Position numbers and translations under genes: made by a program. Below, piece after piece: positions 1 to 6,506 of a stretch of 15,880 bases of DNA. The DNA lies in assembly GCA_016189825.1 (NCBI GenBank), contig JACPRR010000281.1, positions 1-15,880 on the forward strand, in the 5' to 3' direction. The notes under the pieces were generated by a model, which made no database searches, was not told the DNA's origin, and saw nothing but the letters and a program-made list of their open reading frames with translations. This DNA comes from Chloroflexota bacterium (lineage in GTDB: Bacteria; Chloroflexota; Dehalococcoidia; JACPPY01). Positions within the stretch are counted from its first letter, which is position 1; every line of letters starts with the position of its first letter.

Positions 1-6
1 CGTCTA

Positions 7-13
7 CCTCCTT
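7..13 (-). promoter_or_regulatory. Shine-Dalgarno of an off-window gene
   Basis: On the minus strand the sequence AAGGAGG lies 13 bases past the stop of the cytochrome b C-terminal subunit. Only six bases remain before the window edge, so a start codon is expected immediately outside. This indicates that the electron-transfer cluster continues leftwards. A Rieske protein or c-type cytochrome would be the natural missing subunit, but that is inference. Confidence 0.6.
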
Positions 14-26
14 CGTTTGTCAGGAC

Positions 27-773
27 TCAAAACGGCAACGCTCCTGGAGGCAGGTTCCACGGCAAGACCAGATGCATACCTTCGCCCCGGAAAAAGGTGC
101 CGGCAATGGTCAGCAAGACGTAGGTCACGGCGAATGCCGTGAACAAGCCGATGAAGGCTTCGCGCCGGGAAGGGCGCCACCTGCGGATCATCACGTAGAT
201 CAGGGCGGTCAGGCCGGCAATTACGGCGAGCGGGATGAGCCACCCTGGATAAATCTCAGGCCCCTTGACCAGCGACCTGACCCTGACAAACTCGTCGAAC
301 AATATCAGCGCGGGTATCCAGAAAGAGGTGTACAGCGCTGACCACAAGGCTATGGACCGACCCTTCCTGGAGGCGAACCATATCCCTACATCCCCTTCGC
401 TGCGGTCGACATATGGAATAATCATAAGGACGATTATCAACAGGACGGGGATGATTACCCCGGCGAGAGCGGGATGCATATGCAACAGCATTTCCTGGAG
501 ATTCATGAAATACCAGGGAGCTTTCGCGGGGTTTTCTGTCACATCCGGGTTCGCCAGGGCCCTGAGCGGAGCGCGCAGCGCCAGCGACCAGAACAGGAGA
601 AGGACGGTAGTGCCCAGCGCCGCGAGAACTTCGAGGATAAGAAGGTGCGGCCATGACATCACCGTATCGTCAGGCCCCTTGTCCACCATCGGGCTCGTGC
701 CCCGGACCAACTCCATCAGTCCGTACGTCTTGCTGGGATCGGCAGGGAATACCGGCGGGCTTTCCGGTCTCAT
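27..773 (-). CDS. Cytochrome b/b6 C-terminal domain subunit (subunit IV-like)
   Basis: This 248-residue membrane protein corresponds to the C-terminal half of cytochrome b (subunit IV of b6f-type complexes). It would form part of the quinol oxidation site of a cytochrome bc-type complex. Hydrophobic segments lie near residues 42-65, 103-121, 142-163, 175-197 and 205-226. The Qo-site region reads KAPWYF (84-89) followed by LQE, so the Glu of the classical PEWY motif is replaced by Pro. I recall KAPWYF-type sequences from quinol dehydrogenases of menaquinone-using anaerobes, so it need not mean loss of function. The start was chosen because GGAGGG lies about 9 bases upstream and because the ATG overlaps the TGA of the preceding cytochrome b gene as ATGA, implying translational coupling. 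The split into two polypeptides resembles b6f and many menaquinol complexes rather than bc1. Confidence 0.88.
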   Translation of the reverse strand: MRPESPPVFPADPSKTYGLMELVRGTSPMVDKGPDDTVMSWPHLLILEVLAALGTTVLLLFWSLALRAPLRALANPDVTENPAKAPWYFMNLQEMLLHMHPALAGVIIPVLLIIVLMIIPYVDRSEGDVGIWFASRKGRSIALWSALYTSFWIPALILFDEFVRVRSLVKGPEIYPGWLIPLAVIAGLTALIYVMIRRWRPSRREAFIGLFTAFAVTYVLLTIAGTFFRGEGMHLVLPWNLPPGALPF

Positions 774-1537
774 TTTGATGGTCCCTCCGCGCGTTTGCCG
801 GACGGCTCCGCCACCGGCGCCGACAGGCCGCCGTCCTTCCTGATACGCCAGAAGTGGATGCCGACCAGTATGGTCATCACAAGGGGAAGGATGGCGATAT
901 GCAGCGCGTAGAACCTGGTCAGCGTTGGCTGGCCCACCTCCTTGGCGCCGAGCAAGGCTATCCGCACGCTCTCGCCGATGCCCGGGAATGAGCCTACCAT
1001 ATTTGTCCCCACCGTAACCGCCCAATAGGAAAGCTGGTCCCAGGGCAAGAGATAGCCAGTGTAGCTGAGGAGCAGGGTCGTCACCCATAGGACGACGCCC
1101 ACCACCCAGTTGAACTCTCTGGGCCGTTTGTAACCGCCGGTGAAGAAAACGCGGCAGAGGTGCAGGAATACTGTGAGCACCATCAGGTGCGCCGCCCACC
1201 GGTGCATGTTCCGCGCCAGGATTCCGAAGGGGACGCTAGTTTCGAGGCTTTGTATCGAGGTGTAGGCCCTCTCCACAGAAGGCACATGGAACAACATCAG
1301 CCAGGCTCCGGTGACAACAAGGACCACGAAGAGGAAAAAGGAAATGACGCCCAATCCGAAGGTGTAGGTCAGCTTCAAGGTGTGGCGCCGGACCTTCACC
1401 GGGTGTATGTGCAGGAACCAGGTGTTCATCATGACTTTGGACTGGTTTTCCGCCGTGTCCGGGTACCCCTGGCGAAAAACGGACTGCCAGACCTTGCTCC
1501 GGACGATGCGGTCAGTCAGCGACGCCGGCTTATTCAT
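770..1537 (-). CDS. Cytochrome b N-terminal subunit (b6-type, four haem-ligand histidines)
   Basis: This 255-residue di-haem cytochrome b subunit belongs to a quinol:acceptor oxidoreductase. The four haem-ligand histidines are visible: H112 in MHRW, H126 in FLHLCRV, H213 in RFYALH and H228 in GIHFW. The spacing is 14 then 15 residues; the 15 is typical of b6 proteins, where bc1 cytochrome b has 14. Also present are the b6-like TRFYALH and SYTGYLLPWDQ stretches. At the position aligning with b6 Cys35, which binds haem ci covalently, there is Gly (G61, FGLGV against YCLGG), so no covalent haem c is expected. Four hydrophobic helices are evident, and the tail after about residue 235 is short and polar. 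The ATG overlaps the TGA of the upstream oxidoreductase (ATGA), and the gene ends in another ATGA overlap, so the three genes form one coupled unit. Confidence 0.92.
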   Translation of the reverse strand: MNKPASLTDRIVRSKVWQSVFRQGYPDTAENQSKVMMNTWFLHIHPVKVRRHTLKLTYTFGLGVISFFLFVVLVVTGAWLMLFHVPSVERAYTSIQSLETSVPFGILARNMHRWAAHLMVLTVFLHLCRVFFTGGYKRPREFNWVVGVVLWVTTLLLSYTGYLLPWDQLSYWAVTVGTNMVGSFPGIGESVRIALLGAKEVGQPTLTRFYALHIAILPLVMTILVGIHFWRIRKDGGLSAPVAEPSGKRAEGPSK

Positions 1538-3489
1538 CGCCCTGCCACCACGGCTTCGGGTTTTCGCCCATCTACAGTCTCCAAGGCAAGTTCTTCTTCG
1601 TACCAGAACGATTCCATGGTGATGGCGCCCACCGGGCAGCGTTTGGCGCACAACCCGCAACGAACACAATGGTCCTCATCCTTGATGATCGCAGTGACCC
1701 GGCCTTGCGACTCGCCTGACCCGCCGGGCCTGGCCTGTGCCAGCGCCTCTAGCTTTTCGTCGCCTTCGATCCTGTCCAGGCCCACCATCTTGTAGCAATT
1801 CTGCGGACAGACATCAACGCAACCACCACACAGAATACAAAGGTCGCCATTGAAGACCGTTTGAACGTTGCAGCGCAAGCAACGCCGGGATTGCTCAGTG
1901 GCCTCCTCAGGGGTGTAGCGGAGCTCCACCTCAGCTATGCCGGTTCTCCGCTCTAGCGGAAGGGCTGGCGGTTCAGCAAAAGGAATGTCGAGGCGGCCGA
2001 AGCTGGCCAGTTCTTCGAGGCTTACCGGCACCATCCAGGCTCGGCGGCGGACCCGCAGCGGAAGGCCCTGCACGTGCTCGTGTATCGACCTCGCGGCCCG
2101 GTGCCCGTCTCGTACGGCTTCGATTATGATGCGAGGCCCGAAGGCAAGGTCGCCGCCGGCGTAAACACCGGGAACCGAGGTAGCCAAAGTTGCGGGATCG
2201 ACCACGATAGTGCCGGCCCGCGTGGTGCGTAGGCCGTCGCTTCCCTCGATAAAGGAAAGGTCCGGAGTTTGGCCGACCGCGACGATAACGGAGCTCACAT
2301 CGATGGTGAACTCGCTGCCCGGGAGGGGGATCGGCTGCCGCCTGCCGCTGGAGTCCGGCTCGCCAAGGACGACCCGGCGGCACTCCAGGCCGCACACTGA
2401 GCCGTTCCTCCCTATCAACCTGTTGGGCGCGGCGAGAAACTCGAAGGTAATGCCCTCGCGCTCCGTCTCCTCCACCTCCGAGGCCTTGGCCGGCATTTCC
2501 TCGCGGGAGCGACGATACACAATGGAGACTTCCCGAGCGCCCAGGCGCAGGGCCGCACGCGATGCATCCAGCGTGGCCTCGTCACCGAAGCGGACTGCCG
2601 ACCTGGCGGCGTCCACGGCGACATTGCCGCCGCCGATTACGGCGACCTTGTCTCCGAGCCGTACCCGGTAGCCCATGTTGACGTTGAGCAAGAAGTCAAC
2701 CGCGCCCACAACGCCGTCAAGGTCAAGCCCCTCCAAATGGAGTTCCTGGTCCTTATGGGCCCCGATGGCGAGGAAGATGGCCTTGCACCCGTCCTCACGC
2801 AACGAGCGCAGCGTGAAATCCCGGCCCAGACGCAGGTTGCATCTCAGTTCCACGCCGAGATCAACGATTTCCTCGACCTCCAGTCGCACTACATCACGGG
2901 GCAAACGGTACGCAGGCACGCCCAGGAGGAGCATGCCTCCGGGGATAGCGGCAGCCTCATAGAGGGTGACCCGGTAACCCAATAGGGCCAGGTCGTGGGC
3001 CGCCGCAAGCCCGGCCGGACCAGCGCCGACAACCGCAACCCTGTCTCCTTTTGCCGCTCCCTGACGCTCGTTCCTCAATCGTGAAAGCACGGTGAAGCTT
3101 TCCACCACGTTTTCGTTCTTAGTTCCGGTCCCGGCGAGCAAGCCGATGCCGCTTCCACCCCACGTCCTGACCGGGGGCAAGTGTGTCCTGGCCTCAACTC
3201 CGTGCCTTTCGCATGCGGTGCGTTTCAATGCTCTTATCGCAACGTGGGCATCGAATTTGCCCCGCCGGCAGGCGGTCTCGCAGGGGGCGTTGCAAACGCG
3301 TCCGCACGTCGATGCTAGAGGATTGGGTTGGCGGGCCCGGATGTAGGCCTGCTCGAAATTGCCGTCGGCAATATCGCTGATATACCCCTGGGCGCTGGTA
3401 TGCACAGGGCAAGCATTCTGGCAATTGATCAGCTTTTTGTAGTAGTCAGCATCGGGTACCTCTACCCGGTAGCGCCCTGTTGTCCCCAC
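1534..3489 (-). CDS. GltD-like FAD/NAD(P) oxidoreductase with C-terminal ferredoxin clusters
   Basis: This protein (651 residues from the chosen start) has the architecture of the glutamate-synthase small-subunit family, in which NAD(P)H, FAD and Fe-S centres exchange electrons. From the chosen start it shows an N-terminal cysteine cluster (C23, C27, C62, C66, C70, C74), a FAD fold GAGPAG (155-160), a nucleotide fold GGGNVA (286-291) and the second FAD motif AGGD (444-447). The C-terminal extension has cysteines 537, 540, 551, 554, 557, 561 and 565, and a 4Fe-4S motif C608-x2-C611-x2-C614-x3-C618-P. No glutamate synthase large subunit is nearby. The ATGA overlap with cytochrome b argues that it feeds or drains a quinone-linked complex. 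Start: an ATG at 3555 is possible, but its leader is a tight hairpin with no Shine-Dalgarno. GTG at 3489 has AGAGGG 6 bases upstream and suits the N-terminus I recall for homologues, which begin near the TGRYRVEVPD stretch. Confidence 0.85.
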   Translation of the reverse strand: MGTTGRYRVEVPDADYYKKLINCQNACPVHTSAQGYISDIADGNFEQAYIRARQPNPLASTCGRVCNAPCETACRRGKFDAHVAIRALKRTACERHGVEARTHLPPVRTWGGSGIGLLAGTGTKNENVVESFTVLSRLRNERQGAAKGDRVAVVGAGPAGLAAAHDLALLGYRVTLYEAAAIPGGMLLLGVPAYRLPRDVVRLEVEEIVDLGVELRCNLRLGRDFTLRSLREDGCKAIFLAIGAHKDQELHLEGLDLDGVVGAVDFLLNVNMGYRVRLGDKVAVIGGGNVAVDAARSAVRFGDEATLDASRAALRLGAREVSIVYRRSREEMPAKASEVEETEREGITFEFLAAPNRLIGRNGSVCGLECRRVVLGEPDSSGRRQPIPLPGSEFTIDVSSVIVAVGQTPDLSFIEGSDGLRTTRAGTIVVDPATLATSVPGVYAGGDLAFGPRIIIEAVRDGHRAARSIHEHVQGLPLRVRRRAWMVPVSLEELASFGRLDIPFAEPPALPLERRTGIAEVELRYTPEEATEQSRRCLRCNVQTVFNGDLCILCGGCVDVCPQNCYKMVGLDRIEGDEKLEALAQARPGGSGESQGRVTAIIKDEDHCVRCGLCAKRCPVGAITMESFWYEEELALETVDGRKPEAVVAGR

Positions 3490-3556
3490 TATCGTCCCTC
3501 TTGTCCCCCATGGCGGGCCCGCTTCTAGCGGCTCATTTTCGGTGCAATTTTCCATT

Positions 3557-3572
3557 CTGGCTTTTCAGCCAG
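3557..3572 (-). other. 6-bp hairpin with GAAA tetraloop
   Basis: On the minus strand CTGGCT-GAAA-AGCCAG forms a perfect six-pair stem closed by a GNRA tetraloop. It lies one base before the alternative ATG (3555) of the oxidoreductase gene, where a ribosome binding site would sit. It could be a leader structure affecting translation or RNA stability, or evidence that this ATG is not used. No U-tract follows it. Confidence 0.45.
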
Positions 3573-3603
3573 CATCGCGAAGTATGAAAATGACCACCTT
3601 TGT

Positions 3604-3679
3604 CCGTCATTCCGAACTTGATTCGGAATCCAGCAGGAGTGAGGCCGAGCCTGGATTCCGGCTTTCGCCGGAATGACGG
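3604..3679. repeat. Two-hairpin palindromic repeat (CGTCATTCCG family)
   Basis: This 76-bp element has perfect 11-bp terminal inverted repeats, CCGTCATTCCG (3604-3614) and CGGAATGACGG (3669-3679). It contains two back-to-back hairpins: ATTCCGAA/TTCGGAAT (3609-3616 with 3622-3629, loop of 5) and ATTCCGGC/GCCGGAAT (3655-3662 with 3667-3674, loop of 4). A 25-base spacer separates them. It lies four bases past the stop of the cyclic-nucleotide-domain gene. A second, enlarged copy is at 5144-5312. It looks like a REP- or MITE-like dispersed element without coding capacity. The hairpins may also protect or end the upstream transcript, although no U-run is present. Confidence 0.8.
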
Positions 3680-3683
3680 CCGC

Positions 3684-4196
3684 CTATTTCCGTGAGAACG
3701 CCCTTGTTGGCGTCTCGGGTTCAGGGATTGCCGTTATCATCCGCTCGCAAATGAGTAGCTGCCTGGCCTCCTCCAACCGCGAAGCGACAACCTTGATCAG
3801 CTTGCCCATCAGCAGGTATCCCATCTCATAGTCTTGCATCATCAAAGACCGCAGTCCCCCTCCGTCAATGGCCAGCACCACCGTGGGTTCCAGGCAGACG
3901 GCCCCGAGCATATATGGGCGTGATTCCATGACCGCGGACCAGCCGAAGACCCCGGGCGGGGTTACCAGATCGACGGTGACTCGCCGCCTGAGCATATTCG
4001 CGACGTTGAGTTGCATCTGCAGCGCCACCTTGCCCTTCTGGAGCGCGTACAGATTTTTCGCGAGGCTACTCTCGCTAAAGATCGTGTCGCCGGCGCCATA
4101 TTCTTCCACCGTGCTGATGGCGGATATCCTGTCGAACTGCGCCTCTTTGAGCTCTTCAAGAATAGTGATCGATTTGAGAGCCGACCCAAGCTGCAT
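3684..4196 (-). CDS. Cyclic-nucleotide-binding-domain-like protein, no DNA-binding domain
   Basis: This 170-residue soluble protein has the CAP/CRP effector-domain pattern. A helical start is followed by a jelly-roll with EEYGAGDTIF (31-40), LYALQKGKVAL (49-59) and a phosphate-binding-cassette-like GVFGWSAVMESRPYMLGAV (82-100). A long C-helix follows (about 128-150). The cassette is divergent: the Glu of the usual GE-(M/L)AL and the Arg that contacts cAMP phosphate are not seen. It therefore may bind another ligand or only mediate protein contacts. No helix-turn-helix follows; the last 20 residues are polar and proline-containing. ATG at 4196 was chosen because AGGAGG lies 6 bases upstream; a TTG at 4202 would abut the Shine-Dalgarno. 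It follows the receiver-like gene by 24 bases, in one operon. It may sense or regulate the electron-transfer genes downstream, which is inference. Confidence 0.75.
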   Translation of the reverse strand: MQLGSALKSITILEELKEAQFDRISAISTVEEYGAGDTIFSESSLAKNLYALQKGKVALQMQLNVANMLRRRVTVDLVTPPGVFGWSAVMESRPYMLGAVCLEPTVVLAIDGGGLRSLMMQDYEMGYLLMGKLIKVVASRLEEARQLLICERMITAIPEPETPTRAFSRK

Positions 4197-4220
4197 TTTC
4201 AACCTCCTTCGCCATTCGCA

Positions 4221-4904
4221 CTACTCTTCTGTTGTCTCAGCCCTGGGAATAGGGCTGGAGAAGCGACTGGCTACGCCCTTGATTACCAACCCGAGCAGGA
4301 TAGCGACTAGCCCTCCGCCTGCTAGCGGAAGCCCGATGAACACCATTATCCATGTCAGCATCAGCGCGAAACCGGCTACCAGGGAGAGGCCACCCCACAC
4401 GACCAGTTGGTAGCTCAACTCCATAGCCTTGCTGTGCGATGCCTGTGTCTCCTCCGCCCAGACATCGGCGAATACCACTCTGTCTTTTGGATTCGCTTCC
4501 GCCTGGAGATCTCTGAGCCTCAGCGGCACCCAGAAATCTCCTGAATAACGGCCTAAGTGGGCCACCGCTTCAGGGCCGCGCTCTCGAAGGGCAGGATTCG
4601 GATTGGACAACAGGACAGCCATAGCGCCGGGCAACTCTCCGGTGACCCCAGTGGCTGTGTCCAGGCCGCTCATACGCGATAGTGGGACATCATCGAGGCC
4701 GAACAGGTAGGGCAAGTACGGGTCCACCACCGTAACCTCTGGCCTCAGGTCCTTGGCCTTGGTCATCGCCTCAATCGAATTGTGGGCCTGCCCGACCACC
4801 CTGACTCCAGGCTCCCGTTCCACCACCCTGGTAATCTGGTCGCGCACTTCCGGGGTCTCCGAGGCGACAACCACTCGCAGTGTAGGTGATCCCCTCTTGT
4901 TCAT
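4221..4904 (-). CDS. Receiver-like domain protein with two C-terminal membrane helices
   Basis: This 227-residue protein begins with a response-regulator-like fold: LRVVVASETPEVRDQI (9-24), then VRVVGQAHNSIEAMTKA (34-50) and VTVVDPYLP (57-65). D61 lies at the phospho-acceptor position of the DxxMP motif. The acidic pair after strand one (normally DD) is SE, so Mg binding and phosphorylation are doubtful. The central region (about 70-160) has no domain I can name. Two hydrophobic segments near 165-186 and 188-208 would anchor the protein in the membrane, with a short polar tail. ATG at 4904 has AGGAGG 7 bases upstream. A receiver-like domain fused to membrane helices is unusual. With the neighbouring cyclic-nucleotide-type protein it may form a sensory or assembly module for the redox complex; the function is unproven. 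Confidence 0.7.
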   Translation of the reverse strand: MNKRGSPTLRVVVASETPEVRDQITRVVEREPGVRVVGQAHNSIEAMTKAKDLRPEVTVVDPYLPYLFGLDDVPLSRMSGLDTATGVTGELPGAMAVLLSNPNPALRERGPEAVAHLGRYSGDFWVPLRLRDLQAEANPKDRVVFADVWAEETQASHSKAMELSYQLVVWGGLSLVAGFALMLTWIMVFIGLPLAGGGLVAILLGLVIKGVASRFSSPIPRAETTEE

Positions 4905-5143
4905 CCCTAACCTCCTTAGCTCTGACCGAGTTCTCCCGCATTGCCGTTCGCCCAAAGCTCTAAGCGTCAGGCAACCACCACCGATCGCGTCAATGCTACC
5001 TCACCCGATATCAGGATACTCCGGAATGCGCTGGCAAACATCGCCTTCTTTGCCCTATTTCCGAGTAGAGAAAAGCGCTACCCCACCATGCTGCACAGGG
5101 AGGCTCCCGCGAAAGGCAACAACGAATACGAACTCGCACCCCA

Positions 5144-5312
5144 CGTCATACCGGCCCTTTCGGCACCACGGTTCCTGAGCCTGTCGAAGGACGGTCCCTG
5201 AGGCTCTCGAAGGGCTCGAAGGGCGTGGCGCTCAGGGTAAAACTGCAGCCGGTATCCAGTCAACCGGGATTCCCACGGGGTTCTGGATTCCGGCTCGGAG
5301 GCCGGAATGACG
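5144..5312. repeat. Composite copy of the CGTCATTCCG repeat with a nested insertion
   Basis: The outer ends CGTCATACCGGC (5144-5155) and GCCGGAATGACG (5301-5312) match the 76-bp element at 3604-3679. The second hairpin, CTGGATTCCGGC-tcgga-GGCCGGAATGACG (5283-5312), is nearly identical to that of the first copy. The first hairpin is split: its left arm (5144-5155) and right arm GCCGGTATCCAG (5248-5259) are separated by 92 bases. The matched T-to-A change in both arms (ATACC/GGTAT) keeps the stem paired. The intervening bases are a different repeat type, listed separately. Confidence 0.7.
5166..5236. repeat. Nested CCTGAG..TCGAAGG repeat cluster
   Basis: Two near-copies of an 18-bp unit lie here, CCTGAGCCTGTCGAAGG (5174-5190) and CCTGAGGCTCTCGAAGGG (5197-5214). 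A third partial unit, CTCGAAGGG (5215-5223), follows. Flanking complementary arms (ccacg near 5167 and cgtgg near 5224; cctgag and ctcagg) allow folding. From memory, CCTGAGCCTGTCGAAGG-type units are common dispersed repeats in Chloroflexota and other environmental genomes. They sit inside the loop of the first hairpin of the outer element, implying sequential insertion or expansion. Confidence 0.6.
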
Positions 5313-5389
5313 TTTCGCGGGACGCTGCAAAGGGGGAACCGGATTGCCGGGGAGCTACAGTGACATGTCCCGTCGCTCTCAGCGAGGCG

Positions 5390-6372
5390 TCAGATGCCGA
5401 GGATGCGCTTGGCGTTTCCCGACAGGACCGCGCGTTTCTCGTCGGTGGTCAGGGGCAATCGCAGGAGTTGCTCAAGCTGCGGCTGGGGCGCCAGGGGAGG
5501 AAAGTCGGTGCCAAACAGGACTCTTTCGACGCCAATCTTCCGCATTACGCGGACCGCGTCCTCTTCAGCGAGACCGCGGTGCGGGTTGACTGGCAGTTGG
5601 TCCGGCGCTGTGAAGCCCTGGGAGGTGTCGAAGTACACATTCGGATAGCGCGGGCGAGATCGATCCTCTCGTCCCACCACGGCGCACCCAGATGGGCCAG
5701 GATCAGCGTCAGTCGCGGGAACTCCTCGAGTACCGGCGCGAAGTTCTCCGGCTCTCCGTATTCCACGGGCGGCCGGTAGTCGTTCAAATCAAACGAGTAC
5801 GGGTACATGGCCAGGACTCGCAGCCGGGTCAGGGGCGCCGAATCCGCCAGGAGGGGCAATCCCAGTTCTTGACACCTGGCGTACATAGGCCACAGTTCCC
5901 GGTCGTACGGAAAGAGACGAAACATGGCCGGGTGCAGTTTTACCCCCCTGGCGCCCTGCTTTGCCCTGAGGACCACCTCGTCGACTATGGCCCTGGCATC
6001 TCCCAACTCCCTTGAGACGCAGATGAAAGGAATGAACCTGGGGAAACGCCGCCCTGTTTCACAGCCCCATTCGTTGAACTCCCGCACCAGCGGCCCAACC
6101 TGCTGCGCAATGCGCTCTTCCTCGGCACGCCTTCGGTCTTCGGGCAGACCAGACAGCTTCGCCCTGTCGGCGAGCGAGGCCCTGAACTGACGCGGGACCA
6201 GGTTCATGACGGCCATTTTCGAGATGCCCGCCATGTCCATGTAGCTCAGCGCCCCCTCAGGCGTGCCATACAGTTCACATTCCCTGCGTCCGGGCCGGGG
6301 CCAGTTCTCAGCCTCCTCCTCTATTGTCCGGCTGAGATGCACGTGGGCGTCAATAATCTCGAAGTCTTCCAC
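5390..6372 (-). pseudogene. Amidohydrolase (family 2, ACMSD-like TIM barrel), frameshifted
   Basis: Two reading frames together encode one metal-dependent hydrolase or decarboxylase of the amidohydrolase-2 superfamily, about 327 residues when joined. The first frame carries the metal-binding DAHVH motif at the N-terminus, GVKLHP near residue 145 and the barrel histidine in LILAHLG near 227. At about position 5650 the homology moves to the -1 frame, from DLAR to RYPNVYFDTS. That frame holds the essential barrel-end Asp in LFGTDFPP (codon at 5504-5506) and ends in GNAKRILGI at 5390. Unshifted, the first frame runs on to a stop at 5545 with unrelated residues and lacks the catalytic Asp. The junction GCCCGCGC is not a classical slippery heptamer, so a one-base deletion or an assembly error is most likely. 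The start is GTG at 6372, with AAGGA 7 bases upstream; TTG at 6375 is possible. It is the last gene of the operon, 134 bases after its neighbour. Confidence 0.8.
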
Positions 6373-6506
6373 CAATGCGTCCTTTCATGCATGCGCGATT
6401 TGCATGGCAGGGCGGCACACGCAGCCCGCTTTCCATTTCGTTTGATGTCGGCGGCGAACAGGCTGATGTCCCGCGGTCATATGAATTCCCAGTCTTGATG
6501 TGTTTA

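Larger units (their letters stand above)
4905..5389. other. 485-bp intergenic region with composite repeat
   Basis: This stretch separates the end of the methyltransferase/selenoprotein operon from the start of the electron-transfer operon. I see no convincing gene. Bases 4905-5143 should contain the minus-strand promoter of the receiver-like gene, but no good -35/-10 pair was found. Bases 5144-5312 are repeat. Bases 5313-5389 hold only a small hairpin (TCGCT-CTC-AGCGA, 5373-5385) just past the amidohydrolase stop. There is no U-tract, so it is at best a weak terminator. Confidence 0.6.

Noticed and set aside
1534..3489. Glutamate synthase small subunit (GltD) proper
   Set aside because: No large subunit is nearby, there are extra C-terminal ferredoxin clusters, and there is translational coupling to cytochrome b.
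3604..3679. CRISPR array or tRNA-like structure
   Set aside because: There are only two inverted hairpins, with no regularly spaced direct repeats and no cloverleaf.
5645..5664. Programmed ribosomal frameshift in the amidohydrolase
   Set aside because: No X-XXY-YYZ heptamer or stimulatory structure was recognised; a one-base deletion explains it more simply.
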